Origin: Amycolatopsis mediterranei
GTDB taxonomy: Bacteria; Actinomycetota; Actinomycetes; Mycobacteriales; Pseudonocardiaceae
Assembly (NCBI RefSeq): GCF_026017845.1
Contig: NZ_CP100416.1
Location: 1,030,553-1,094,552, forward strand
Direction of reading: 5' to 3'
Length of the DNA stretch: 64,000 nucleotides
Part shown: piece after piece, positions 8,468-16,827 of the stretch
How the letters are laid out: each line of letters begins with the position of its first letter
How positions within the stretch are numbered: position 1 is the first letter of the stretch
Made by a program: the position numbers and the translations under genes
The notes under the pieces: model-generated
The model's input: only the letters and a program-made list of their open reading frames with translations
Told to the model about the DNA's origin: nothing
Databases searched by the model: none

Positions 8468-10137
8468 CCGAGCTCGCCGATCAGCTGCTGCCGCAGTTCG
8501 CGCTTCAGCACCTTCCCCGCCGCGGACACCGGGATCTGCTCGACCACGTGCACCTCCCGCAACCGCTTGTACGGCAGCACCTTCTCGTTGACCGCGGCCA
8601 TCAGCCCGTCGGCGTCCAGCGACCCGCGGGGCACCACGAACGCCACCGGCAGCTCGCCGACCTCGGCGTCGGGGCGGCCGACGACCGCGGCCGCCGCGAC
8701 GCCCGGCATCGTGATGAGCAGCTCCTCGAGCTCGCGCGGGAAGACGTTGTAACCCTTGTACAGCAGCATGTCCTTCTTGCGGTCCACTATGGACAGGTAG
8801 CCGTCCGGGTCGAGGATGCCGATGTCGCCGGTGTGCAGCCAGCCGTCCACCAAGGCCGCCGCCGTCTCCTCCGGGCGGTTGCGGTAGCCGAGCATGATCT
8901 GCGGCCCGCGCAGGCAGACCTCGCCCCGCTCGCCCGGCGGCAGCGGGTCCTCGCCGCCCTCGGCGGGGACGATCTTGACCTCCGTGTCGAAGATCGGCAG
9001 GCCCACCGAGCCGACCTTGCGCGTGCCCGACCGGTACGTCGGCGAGATCACCGCGCCCATCGTCGCCTCGGTCAGGCCGTAGCCCTCGGTGACCACCACG
9101 TCGGGGAAGCGCGTGCGGAGCGCGTTGATCATCGCGTGGTTCATCGGCGCCGCACCCGAACCGATCGCGCGGACCGACGAGAGGTCGGCGGTGTGGAACG
9201 ACGGCGTCGCGAGCAAGGCCGCGAACAGCGCCGGCGCGCCGCCGATGCCGGTGACGCGGAGCCGCTCGGCGTCGGCGACGTACGCCGCCGGGTCGAAACG
9301 CGTGTGCAGGACCATCGACGTCCCGGCGACCACCGCCGCGTTGAGGCCGCCGATGATGCCCATCGCGTGGAACCACGGCGTCAGATTGATCGCGACGCCG
9401 GTGCCCAGGCGCGTCGGCCACTCGTCCTCGCCGCCGATCTGGTCGATCGTGACGTCGCCGCGCTCGTCGAGCGCCGGGACCGAGCCGGTGCCCCAGCAGG
9501 CGTGCTGCAGCGTGTTGACCACGACGTTGCGGTGCGACAGCCGCACGCCCTTGGACCGGCCGGTGGTGCCACCCGTGTAGGCCAGGTGGGCCAGGTCTTC
9601 GGAGAGGTCGAGATCCACGGACGGGGGAATCTCGGGCTGCGAAGCGTGGAACGCCTCGAACTCGACGGCGCCGTCGGGCAGGTCGGCGACCGGCTGGACG
9701 ACGACGGTGAACCGCGCCGGGATCCGGTCGGCGACGCTCGCCAGTGCCCCGGCGACCGGGCCGAACGTCACCACGGCGGCCGCCTCGCAGTCGGCGAGCT
9801 GGAAGGCGAGGTCGTCCGGCGGGAGCAGCGGGTTCGCCGGGCTGAAGGTGGCCCCGGCCAGCAGCGTGCCGTAGTAGGCGACCGGGAAGGCCAGGCAGTT
9901 CGGCAGGTGCAGCGCTACGACGTCGCCGCGGCCGATGCCGCGTTCGCGCAGGGCGTTGGCGAACCGGCAGGCGGCCCGGTGGGTCTCGGCGTAGGTGAGA
10001 CTGCGGCCGTCGTGGGCGAAGGCGGTCCGGTCGCCCCAGCGCGCGGCACCGGCCGCCAGGATCGACCCGACGGGGACTTCGGGGTAGTCGAGGGAGGCGG
10101 GCAGACCGGGCGGCGTCGTCGACGCGGTGATCGGCAT
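8464..10137 (-). CDS. Acyl-CoA synthetase (AMP-forming, FadD-like)
   Basis: 557 aa. It activates a carboxylate, probably a fatty acid, to acyl-CoA through an acyl-adenylate. YTGGTTGRSKGV near residue 195 is the P-loop-like AMP motif, EGYGLTEATM near 350 is the second core motif, HTGDIG near 425 binds ATP ribose, and KGYNVFPRELE followed by AAGKVLKREL holds the hinge and catalytic Lys. ATG at 10137 is preferred over GTG at 10140 because a TATGGT box lies exactly 6 nt upstream, fitting a leaderless transcript. It is divergent from an acyl-CoA dehydrogenase gene, suggesting joint use in fatty-acid breakdown. Confidence 0.92.
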   Translation of the reverse strand: MPITASTTPPGLPASLDYPEVPVGSILAAGAARWGDRTAFAHDGRSLTYAETHRAACRFANALRERGIGRGDVVALHLPNCLAFPVAYYGTLLAGATFSPANPLLPPDDLAFQLADCEAAAVVTFGPVAGALASVADRIPARFTVVVQPVADLPDGAVEFEAFHASQPEIPPSVDLDLSEDLAHLAYTGGTTGRSKGVRLSHRNVVVNTLQHACWGTGSVPALDERGDVTIDQIGGEDEWPTRLGTGVAINLTPWFHAMGIIGGLNAAVVAGTSMVLHTRFDPAAYVADAERLRVTGIGGAPALFAALLATPSFHTADLSSVRAIGSGAAPMNHAMINALRTRFPDVVVTEGYGLTEATMGAVISPTYRSGTRKVGSVGLPIFDTEVKIVPAEGGEDPLPPGERGEVCLRGPQIMLGYRNRPEETAAALVDGWLHTGDIGILDPDGYLSIVDRKKDMLLYKGYNVFPRELEELLITMPGVAAAAVVGRPDAEVGELPVAFVVPRGSLDADGLMAAVNEKVLPYKRLREVHVVEQIPVSAAGKVLKRELRQQLIGELG

Positions 10138-10243
10138 CACCCGACCATACGAATTCTGCGGTCAACGCCACAAGGACGACGCAGGTGAACGAGCGCTAAC
10201 ATCGACGGAACCCCTCCCGACGTTCCAGAGAAGGTGACCGGAA

Positions 10244-11401
10244 GTGACCGACGGCCTGTACCAGCTTGCCGAGGAGCACGAGGAGCTGCGGGCCGCGGTC
10301 CGGGCTCTGGCCGAGAAGGAGATCGCGCCGTACGCGGCGGAGGTCGACGAGAACGAGCGGTACCCGATCGAGGCGTACAACGCGCTGGTCAAGTCGGGCT
10401 TCAACGCCGTGCACATCGGTGAGGAGTACGACGGCCAGGGTGCCGACGCCGTCGGCGCCTGCATCGTGATCGAAGAGGTCGCGCGGGTCGACGCTTCCGC
10501 GTCGCTGATCCCGGCGGTCAACAAGCTGGGGACCCAGCCGATCATCCTGTCGGCTTCGGAGGGCCTGAAGAAGCTGGTGCTGCCCTCCATCGCGTCTGGG
10601 GAGGCGTCGGCTTCGTACGCGCTCTCGGAGCGCGAGGCCGGCTCGGACACGGCGTCGATGCGGGCGCGGGCGCGGCTCGACGGTGACCACTGGGTGCTGA
10701 ACGGCACCAAGTGCTGGATCACCAATGCGGGTGAATCGTCCTGGTACACCGTGATGGCGGTCACCGATCCGGACGCCGAGAAGAAGGCCAACGGGATTTC
10801 GGCCTTTGTCGTGCACAAGGACGATCCCGGTTTTTCCCTGGGGCCGAAGGAGAAGAAGCTCGGGATCAAGGGATCGCCCACTCGGGAGATCTACTTCGAG
10901 AACTGCACCATTCCGGAGGACCGGATCATCGGTGAGCCCGGGACCGGTCTCAAGACCGCGCTGCGGACGCTCGATCACACCCGGCCCACGATCGGCGCGC
11001 AGGCGCTGGGTATTGCGCAGGGTGCTCTCGATGCCGCTGTTGCTTACGTGAAGGACCGCAAGCAGTTCGGCAAGTCGATCGCCGAGTTCCAGGGTGTCCA
11101 GTTCATGCTGGCCGAGATGGGGACGAAGATCGAGGCTGCCCGGCATCTGGTCTACGCCTCGGCTGCGGCTTCGGAGCGTGGTGACAAGCGGGCCGGTTTC
11201 ATGGCTTCCGCGGCGAAGACGTACGCGTCCGATATCGCCATGGAAGTGACCACGGATGCCGTTCAGCTCTTCGGTGGGGCTGGGTACACGCGGGACTTCC
11301 CGGTTGAACGGATGATGCGGGACGCGAAGATCACCCAGATTTACGAGGGGACGAACCAGATTCAGAAGGTGGTCATGGCTCGGGCTTTGCTCAAGGGCTG
11401 A
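10244..11401 (+). CDS. Acyl-CoA dehydrogenase (FadE25-like)
   Basis: 385 aa, GTG start with an AAGG ribosome site. An FAD flavoprotein that introduces the alpha-beta double bond into acyl-CoA. YALSEREAGSD near residue 127 and WITNAGESSWY near 160 form the FAD-binding centre. YEGTNQIQ near residue 370 holds the catalytic Glu at the C-terminal position usual for short-chain acyl-CoA dehydrogenases. Full length and well conserved. From memory its closest mycobacterial counterpart, FadE25, also lies beside purE-purK. A TAACAT -10-like box lies near 10196. Confidence 0.95.
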   Translation: MTDGLYQLAEEHEELRAAVRALAEKEIAPYAAEVDENERYPIEAYNALVKSGFNAVHIGEEYDGQGADAVGACIVIEEVARVDASASLIPAVNKLGTQPIILSASEGLKKLVLPSIASGEASASYALSEREAGSDTASMRARARLDGDHWVLNGTKCWITNAGESSWYTVMAVTDPDAEKKANGISAFVVHKDDPGFSLGPKEKKLGIKGSPTREIYFENCTIPEDRIIGEPGTGLKTALRTLDHTRPTIGAQALGIAQGALDAAVAYVKDRKQFGKSIAEFQGVQFMLAEMGTKIEAARHLVYASAAASERGDKRAGFMASAAKTYASDIAMEVTTDAVQLFGGAGYTRDFPVERMMRDAKITQIYEGTNQIQKVVMARALLKG

Positions 11402-11429
11402 TTGTTCTCCGCCACCCGAAGCCTGAATT

Positions 11430-12095
11430 GTGACTACGGGCGGCCGTGTTTTGGCTTCGGATCGGGGTTGCGGGGGTGTGGGCCCCGTGGCCGGCCGCAT
11501 CGGCCTGCTCGGCATCTGCGCCTCCGGTGGCTATTCGCTCGCGGCCACCGGAGGTGACCACCGCGTCAAGGCCGTGGCCACCGTCTCCGGGGCCGATGTG
11601 GCCCGGCAGTTCCGCTACGGCGCCGACGGGACCCAGGACCCCGCCGTCTTCCAGGGGCTGCTCGGGCTCGCCGCCCAGGCCCGGACCGCCGCCGCACGAG
11701 GGGAAGACCCCGGTGTGCTGACCGTGTTCCCCGAGACCGCCGCGGAGGCCGGTGCGCTCGGCGGGCAACACGGCGTCGAAGGCTTCGAGTACTACTGCAC
11801 CCCTCGGAGCGAGCACGAACGCTCCGCGAAGTTCCTCGCCTGGCCGAGCGTCGACAAGCTGGCCTCCTTCGACGCCTTCCACGCCGTTCCGCTCATCGCC
11901 CCGCGTCCGCTGCTCCAGATCGTCGGCACCCGCGCCGTCACGTCCTGGATGGCCGTCGAGGTCCACCAGCGCGCCACCGGCCCCAAGGAGCTCCACTGGA
12001 TCGAGGGCGCGAGCCACGTCGACCTCTACGACCAGAAGGAATTCATCGACCCCGCCGTCGAGAAGCTCGCCGCGTACTTCGGTGCGGCTCTCTGA
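11430..12095 (+). pseudogene. Alpha/beta hydrolase, N-terminally truncated remnant
   Basis: 221 codons remain. GRIGLLGICASGGYSLA near residue 25 is the nucleophile elbow of an alpha/beta hydrolase, with Cys at the position usually taken by the catalytic nucleophile, as in some dienelactone-hydrolase-like proteins. APRPLLQIVG near 150 and the His of GASHVDLYD near 195 supply the acid/base region. Family members are about 300 aa, so the strands and oxyanion-loop region before the elbow are missing; residues 1-20 resemble nothing in the fold. The open frame begins only 28 nt after the acyl-CoA dehydrogenase stop, which fits a deletion that removed the 5' part. Confidence 0.65.
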
Positions 12096-12200
12096 CGCGG
12101 CGGAGGAAATTCACTCACCAGGGGGAGGTCCGGACAAGTTACTCGCGCGTTAAACCCTCGGTGACGCGGGTCACCATCGGTTCACAGAGAGGTGAAGCGG

Positions 12201-13130
12201 ATGGGCGCAACGACGCGCAGGTGGCTCACGGCCGCCGCGGCTGCGGTGGCGGCACTCGTACTGGGGGCGGGGACCGGCCGAGCGGCTGAACGAGAACCCA
12301 CCGGGCCCGTCCAGCCCACCATCCTCACCGCCGCGCTGTACTCGCTCGGGGCGCCCACCATCGCCCCGCCCGGGGCCAATGACTGGAACTGCAAGCCCTC
12401 CGACCGGCACCCGAACCCCGTCCTGCTCTCCAACGGGACCACCGCCAACGCCTACGAGAACTGGGCCAACCTCTCGCGGAAGCTCGCCGACGCCGGGTAC
12501 TGCGTCTTCGCCGGGAACTTCGGCGGGGCGCCCGGCTCCTTCCTGCAGACCGTCGGGCCGATCGCCGACACCACGAAAGCGCTTGCCGCCTTCGGGGACA
12601 AGGTCCTCGCGGCCACCGGGGCGGCGAAGCTCGACGTCGTCGGGCACTCGCAGGGTGGGATGAACGTCCGGTACTGGATCAAGTACCTCGGGGGCGCCGG
12701 CAAGATCAGCCGGCTGGTCGGGCTGTCGCCGTCCAACCACGGGACCGATCTCTTCGGCCTGCTGAGCACCCTCGAGCGGATCCCCGGCGTGCCGGTCGCG
12801 CTCGGGACCGCCTGCCAGGCCTGCAACGAGCAGGCCGTCGGCTCGGACTTCCTCACCGACCTCAACGCCGGTGGGGAAACCGTGCCCGGCATCCAGTACA
12901 CCGTCATCCAGACCCGCTTCGACGACGTCGTGACGCCGTACACCAGCGCCTTCCTCGAAGCCGCTCCCAACGTGAAGAACGTCCTGCTCCAGAACGTCTG
13001 CGGGCTCGACTTCACCGACCACCTCGGCATCACCTACGACCCGGTCGCCGAGGGGCTGGTGCTCAACGCGCTCGATCCCGCGCACGCGAAGACGCCGCCC
13101 TGCGTGTTCGTGCCGCCCGTCATCGGCTGA
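12201..13130 (+). CDS. Secreted lipase/esterase (alpha/beta hydrolase)
   Basis: 309 aa. ATG at 12201 is preferred over GTG at 12192 because GAGAGG sits about 8 nt before it. The N-terminus is a signal peptide (Arg-rich start, Ala/Val/Leu core, cleavage near residue 28). The mature protein is a triacylglycerol-lipase-like alpha/beta hydrolase: VVGHSQGGM near residue 155 holds the nucleophile Ser, DDVVTPY near 240 the acid, and DHLGI near 275 the His. The cysteines probably form disulfides (pair CQAC, plus Cys near the ends). An inverted repeat GGTGAC/GTCACC at 12160-12175 lies 25 nt upstream and could be an operator. Confidence 0.88.
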   Translation: MGATTRRWLTAAAAAVAALVLGAGTGRAAEREPTGPVQPTILTAALYSLGAPTIAPPGANDWNCKPSDRHPNPVLLSNGTTANAYENWANLSRKLADAGYCVFAGNFGGAPGSFLQTVGPIADTTKALAAFGDKVLAATGAAKLDVVGHSQGGMNVRYWIKYLGGAGKISRLVGLSPSNHGTDLFGLLSTLERIPGVPVALGTACQACNEQAVGSDFLTDLNAGGETVPGIQYTVIQTRFDDVVTPYTSAFLEAAPNVKNVLLQNVCGLDFTDHLGITYDPVAEGLVLNALDPAHAKTPPCVFVPPVIG

Positions 13131-13153
13131 GTTTCGCCACATGAGACATAACC

Positions 13154-13185
13154 CACCGCCGGGGCGGATTTCCGCTCCGGCGGTG
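13154..13185. terminator. Hairpin terminator after the lipase gene
   Basis: CACCGCCGG and CCGGCGGTG form a perfect 9-bp outer stem, extended inward by GGCGG against CCGCT around the loop ATTT. It starts 24 nt after the lipase stop and lacks a T run, as is common for actinobacterial terminators. Confidence 0.6.
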
Positions 13186-13198
13186 TCACGCTCGAAGC

Positions 13199-13624
13199 AT
13201 GTATTGGCCGGTTCCGGCGTCTTGGACGCCCCACGACGAAGCCGAGCTGGTCGCCGGCTGGCGGCTGTGGCTCGAGCTGTCCGATCGCGCTTGGCCGACC
13301 GCCGCCTGGGACGGGACCCCGGCCGGTGCCGTCCGCCAGCTGCGTGACCTGCTCGCCGCGTGCGACGAGATCGAGACCGCCTACCGCGCGGCCGCCGACG
13401 CACCGTCGCCCGGGTTCCTGAGCCTGACGCAGGGGCTCGCCGTCACGGCGGGCTCGGCCATCTCGCTGTGGTTCGACGACTTCGACCAGCTCGACGGCGA
13501 GCGCGCGGCGCTGCTGCACGAAGACCTCACCCGGTTCGCCGAGCAGGCGGAACAGGTGCTGACGCTGCTCGCCGTCAACGGCGGCTGGGCCGGCCTCGAC
13601 GAGGTGCGGCGCCGCCCCGCCTGA
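13199..13624 (+). CDS. Small hypothetical protein, helical
   Basis: 141 aa, ATG start. Acidic, rich in Ala, Leu and Trp, probably all-helical, with no signal peptide or membrane segment. No family was recognised. Actinobacterial codon use (G/C third positions) and a clean frame support a real gene. It lies between a terminator hairpin and the DUF1206 gene and may be transcribed alone. Confidence 0.6.
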   Translation: MYWPVPASWTPHDEAELVAGWRLWLELSDRAWPTAAWDGTPAGAVRQLRDLLAACDEIETAYRAAADAPSPGFLSLTQGLAVTAGSAISLWFDDFDQLDGERAALLHEDLTRFAEQAEQVLTLLAVNGGWAGLDEVRRRPA

Positions 13625-13757
13625 CGGCGCGGGGAGTCCACATGCGACGGCCTGTAGCGGGCCGGTCGCGCTCACGAGCCCGGATCCGTCCAACGTCGCA
13701 ACGACGTTGCCCCACTCGGCCCAGCCGATCATGAAGCGGAATGGGTACTCAGAAGGC

Positions 13758-14573
13758 ATGAACCGGACAGAGGCCACCGCCGAACGAGGCGAGAAGAGCA
13801 ACACCGCGCAACTGCTCGGCCGCGCCGGCATGGCGTGCTACGGAGTCGTGCACCTCGTGCTCGCCTACCTCGCCCTGCAAGTCGCCTTCGGCAGCAGTGA
13901 GCAGGCCGACCAGAAGGGCGCACTCGAGCAGATCGGCTCGACGGCGTTCGGCCAGGTCCTGCTCTGGGTCGTCGCCATCGGACTGGTCCTCTTCGGGCTG
14001 TGGCAGTTCCTGATGGCCGCCACCGGCTACGAGTGGGTCAGCGGCGGGCAGCGGACGCGCAAGCGGATCGGTGCCGCCGCCCGTGGCGTCGTCGTCCTCG
14101 TGCTGGGTTTCACCGCCTTCCGGCTCGCCACCGGCAGCAGCAGCGGTGGGTCGAGCAGCCAGAAGCAGCAGGAGTTCACCGGCAAGCTGCTGTCGCTGCC
14201 GGCCGGGCCCGTCTTGGTGGTCCTCGTCGCGGTGGCGGTCCTCGGAGTGGCGATCGCCGCCGGGATCAAGGGCGCGAAGCAGAAGTTCCTCGTGGACCTC
14301 AACACGTCCGAACTGCCGGCCAAGTCGCGCCGCTGGGTCGCCTGGCTCGGCACCACCGGCTACCTCGCCAAGGGTGTCGTCCTCGCCGTCGTCGCGGTCC
14401 TGCTGGCCATCGCCGGGTTCGACTCCGACGCGCACAAGGCGGGCGGCCTGGACGCCGCGCTCAAGACGCTCGCCGCCCAGCCCTTCGGTACCGCGCTGCT
14501 GACCGTGGTGGCCCTCGGGCTCGCCGCGTTCGGCGTCTACTGCTTCCCGGCCGCCTGGACGCACAAGCGCTGA
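13758..14573 (+). CDS. DUF1206 family membrane protein
   Basis: 271 aa. ATG at 13758 is chosen for its AGAAGG ribosome site and because the longer reading frame to 13707 adds a non-conserved leader. It has six transmembrane segments arranged as three similar pairs (about 25-90, 110-170 and 190-265), each beginning with a GxxxYxxxGxV-like stretch (GRAGMACYGVVHLVL, GTTGYLAKGVVLAV). That triplication is the hallmark of DUF1206. The function of the family is unknown. A soluble Ser/Gln-rich loop separates the second and third repeats. Confidence 0.85.
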   Translation: MNRTEATAERGEKSNTAQLLGRAGMACYGVVHLVLAYLALQVAFGSSEQADQKGALEQIGSTAFGQVLLWVVAIGLVLFGLWQFLMAATGYEWVSGGQRTRKRIGAAARGVVVLVLGFTAFRLATGSSSGGSSSQKQQEFTGKLLSLPAGPVLVVLVAVAVLGVAIAAGIKGAKQKFLVDLNTSELPAKSRRWVAWLGTTGYLAKGVVLAVVAVLLAIAGFDSDAHKAGGLDAALKTLAAQPFGTALLTVVALGLAAFGVYCFPAAWTHKR

Positions 14574-14685
14574 GCGGTGCCTGTCGGTTTCCTGTCGATC
14601 ACGCTCCGGAGCTTCGGGTGCGGTGCCCGGTGCCCTACTTTGGGTCGGGTCAGTTGAATATTCACCTACCCGGGAGCTGAAACCG

Positions 14686-15126
14686 ATGTTCGGACGATTC
14701 AAGGACGTGGCCCTGTTGCTGGGGAGGATCGGCGTCGCGGTCGTCTTCCTCGCGCACGGGCTGCAGAAGTGGAACAACGGCATCGACGGCACGGCGAAGT
14801 TCTTCGAGATGTCGGGCATCCCGCTGCCCACGGCCGCCGCGGTCTTCGCGATGGCCGTCGAGATCCTCGGCTCGGTCGCCTTCATCGCCGGCTTCCTGCT
14901 GCCGCTCGTCGGCATCGGCTACGTCATCATCTCGGTCGGCGCGCTGCTTTCGGTGCACATCGACAACGGCCTGACCGGCCAGGGTGGCTACGAGCTGGTC
15001 CTGGTGCTGGCGCTCGCCGGGCTGGCCCTCGGCTTCAACGGCGGCCGGCTTTCGCTCGACCACCTGCTGTGGGGCCGCAAGCGCGCCCGCCGCGACGCCG
15101 AGGTCGGCGAACTGCAGAACGCCTGA
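14686..15126 (+). CDS. DoxX family membrane protein
   Basis: 146 aa, ATG at 14686 with GGGAG upstream. Four transmembrane helices. GRIGVAVVFLAHGLQKW near residue 12 matches the first helix of DoxX/DoxD-like proteins, and EILGSVAFIAGFLLP near 65 the second. In mycobacteria a DoxX protein takes part in a membrane-associated oxidoreductase complex, but most members are uncharacterised. It stands alone and is followed by a strong bidirectional hairpin. Confidence 0.88.
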   Translation: MFGRFKDVALLLGRIGVAVVFLAHGLQKWNNGIDGTAKFFEMSGIPLPTAAAVFAMAVEILGSVAFIAGFLLPLVGIGYVIISVGALLSVHIDNGLTGQGGYELVLVLALAGLALGFNGGRLSLDHLLWGRKRARRDAEVGELQNA

Positions 15127-15140
15127 ACCCCGTAGCAGGT

Positions 15141-15172
15141 GTGAAGGCCACCTCGCCCGAGGTGGCCTTCAC
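15141..15172. terminator. Bidirectional hairpin terminator
   Basis: A 15-bp perfect stem (GTGAAGGCCACCTCG against CGAGGTGGCCTTCAC) with a two-base centre lies between the convergent DoxX and TIGR03089 genes, 14 nt and 5 nt from their stops. Position and symmetry fit termination for both. Confidence 0.85.
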
Positions 15173-15176
15173 GCTG

Positions 15177-15881
15177 TTACTCCGGGAGGTCCGCCGTGGT
15201 GCGTTCCGCGTCCCGGCGTGAGGCGAGTTTCGCCGGGTCCGCGTTGCTGACGTGGACCAGGTGAGCGCCCGCGGCCAGGGGGACGAGCAGGCCGTCGAGG
15301 ATGCCCTCCGGGCCGTCCCAGTCCCGGGTCGACAGCACGCGGTCGGCCGCGGTGAGGCCGAGTTTCGCGGCGCGGGCCCTGGCTTCGGTCAGTACCTCGT
15401 CCACAGTGGACTCGAAGAGCGCGGCCGTGGTGCCCGGGATCGGGAAGAGCGGGCGGTACTGGTCGGCCGCCAGCCGTGACTCGGTGAGGTAGTCGAACGC
15501 GCCGCCGCCCGGCGGCTCGGCGAGACCGCGGCCCATCGGGTCCAGCGTCACGACGGCGGTGGCCGCCGCGCCGGTCGGTTCCGGGTCGTCCGGCCCGACG
15601 AACGCCACCCGCGCGCCCACGCCTTCGGACACGACGCGCGCCCCGCACCACCACGCCCCGAGCAGCACGCCGACGGTCTGCCAGTGCGCCGGGAGCTGCA
15701 CCGCCACCGCGTCGCCCGGCTCGACGTCGAACTCTTCGGTCAGCCAGTTGGCCGTCTTCGCCGCCCAGTTGGCGGTGGTCGCGACGGACAGCTCGACGCG
15801 GCTGCCCAGCTGGTCGTCGTAGTGGGTGATCAACGGTTGGGCGGCCGGCAGCGGGCGCAGCAGCTCGTCGGTCAGGCTCAT
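15177..15881 (-). CDS. TIGR03089 family protein (AMP-binding-enzyme-like)
   Basis: 234 aa. The N-terminal half resembles the first subdomain of acyl-adenylating enzymes (ANWLTEEFDVEPGDAVAVQL, GAWWCGARVV), but the protein stops before the ATP-binding and lid motifs, as members of this actinobacterial family do. Its function is unknown. ATG at 15881 follows a TAGCCT box by 7 nt with no ribosome site, so the message is probably leaderless. In M. tuberculosis a member lies next to the LCP and rmlD genes, a context partly preserved here. Confidence 0.85.
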   Translation of the reverse strand: MSLTDELLRPLPAAQPLITHYDDQLGSRVELSVATTANWAAKTANWLTEEFDVEPGDAVAVQLPAHWQTVGVLLGAWWCGARVVSEGVGARVAFVGPDDPEPTGAAATAVVTLDPMGRGLAEPPGGGAFDYLTESRLAADQYRPLFPIPGTTAALFESTVDEVLTEARARAAKLGLTAADRVLSTRDWDGPEGILDGLLVPLAAGAHLVHVSNADPAKLASRRDAERTTADLPE

Positions 15882-15944
15882 GGGGACAAGGCTAAAGCGC
15901 GGACCACGCGCGGCGCCGGTTGACACCGGATGATCGACCTCAGT

Positions 15945-15967
15945 ACGTTTGCTTTGAAAGCAAACGT
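15945..15967. promoter_or_regulatory. 23-bp perfect palindrome, likely operator
   Basis: ACGTTTGCTTT (15945-15955) and AAAGCAAACGT (15957-15967) form 11-bp arms around a single G. It lies 23 nt before the reductase start and 63 nt before the divergent TIGR03089 start. The AT-rich, perfectly symmetric form is that of a dimeric repressor site (TetR, MarR or HxlR type). No regulator gene is adjacent. Confidence 0.7.
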
Positions 15968-15990
15968 TATCTCGGAAGCTGGGGAGCATC

Positions 15991-16827
15991 ATGACCATTC
16001 TCGTCACCGGGGCCACCGGACACATCGGGCGCGCGGTGGTCGACGCGCTCGTCGCCGCAGGTCAGGACGTCCGAGCGGCGAGCCGTGACGCCGCGAAGCT
16101 CGACGTGCCGGACGGCGTCGCGAAGGTGAGCGCGGACCTGGAGGACGCCTCGACGCTGGACCCCGCGCTCGACGGCGTCTCCGCGGTGTTCCTGTACACG
16201 CGGCCACAAGGCATCGAAGGGTTCGTGAAGGCGGCCGAAGCGGCCGGGGTGCGGCACGTCGTCCTGCTGTCGTCGGCCGCGACGCTCGAACCTGATGCCG
16301 CGCAGAGCCGGATCGCCGGGCTGCACCGCGCGGTCGAGCAGGCCTTGGCCGCGGGGGCGTTCGCTTCCACGGCGTTGAACCCGGGCGCCTTCGCGACGAA
16401 CACCCTGGGCTGGCGCGCGGACATCGCGGAGGGCGTCGTCCGCACGGCGTACCCGGACTCGCGGACGGGGGCGATCCACGAGCGGGACATCGCCGACGTC
16501 GCGGCCCGGATCCTGATCGACGGCTCACACGACGGGGCGTCGCTCGCGCTGACGGGCCCGGAGCCGATCTCGTTCCGCGAGCAGGCCGCGGTGCTCGCGG
16601 ACGTCCTCGGCCGGCCGTTGCCGGTCGAAGAACTGACGAAGGACCAGGCGATCGAGCGCATGCTGGCGCTGGGCTGGCCGGCGGACGTGCCGGTGTCGGT
16701 CCTCGGGGCCTGGGAGCGGACGACACGGGAGCCGTCGCTGGTGACGGATGTGGTGCGCGAGGTGACCGGTCACGCGCCGCGGACGTTCCGGCAGTGGGCG
16801 GAGGACCACCGCGCCGACTTCAGTTGA
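15991..16827 (+). CDS. NmrA-like NAD(P)-binding reductase
   Basis: 278 aa, ATG start. MTILVTGATGHIGRAVV at the N-terminus is the Rossmann dinucleotide loop; the protein lacks the YxxxK pair of classical SDRs, which fits the atypical NmrA/QOR2-type branch. ALNPGAFATN near 130 and HERDIADVAARIL near 165 are typical of that group. It may reduce a quinone-type compound or act as a redox sensor; the substrate is unknown. A perfect palindrome just upstream suggests control by a repressor. The 3' end overlaps the convergent LCP gene by 8 bp. Confidence 0.85.
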   Translation: MTILVTGATGHIGRAVVDALVAAGQDVRAASRDAAKLDVPDGVAKVSADLEDASTLDPALDGVSAVFLYTRPQGIEGFVKAAEAAGVRHVVLLSSAATLEPDAAQSRIAGLHRAVEQALAAGAFASTALNPGAFATNTLGWRADIAEGVVRTAYPDSRTGAIHERDIADVAARILIDGSHDGASLALTGPEPISFREQAAVLADVLGRPLPVEELTKDQAIERMLALGWPADVPVSVLGAWERTTREPSLVTDVVREVTGHAPRTFRQWAEDHRADFS

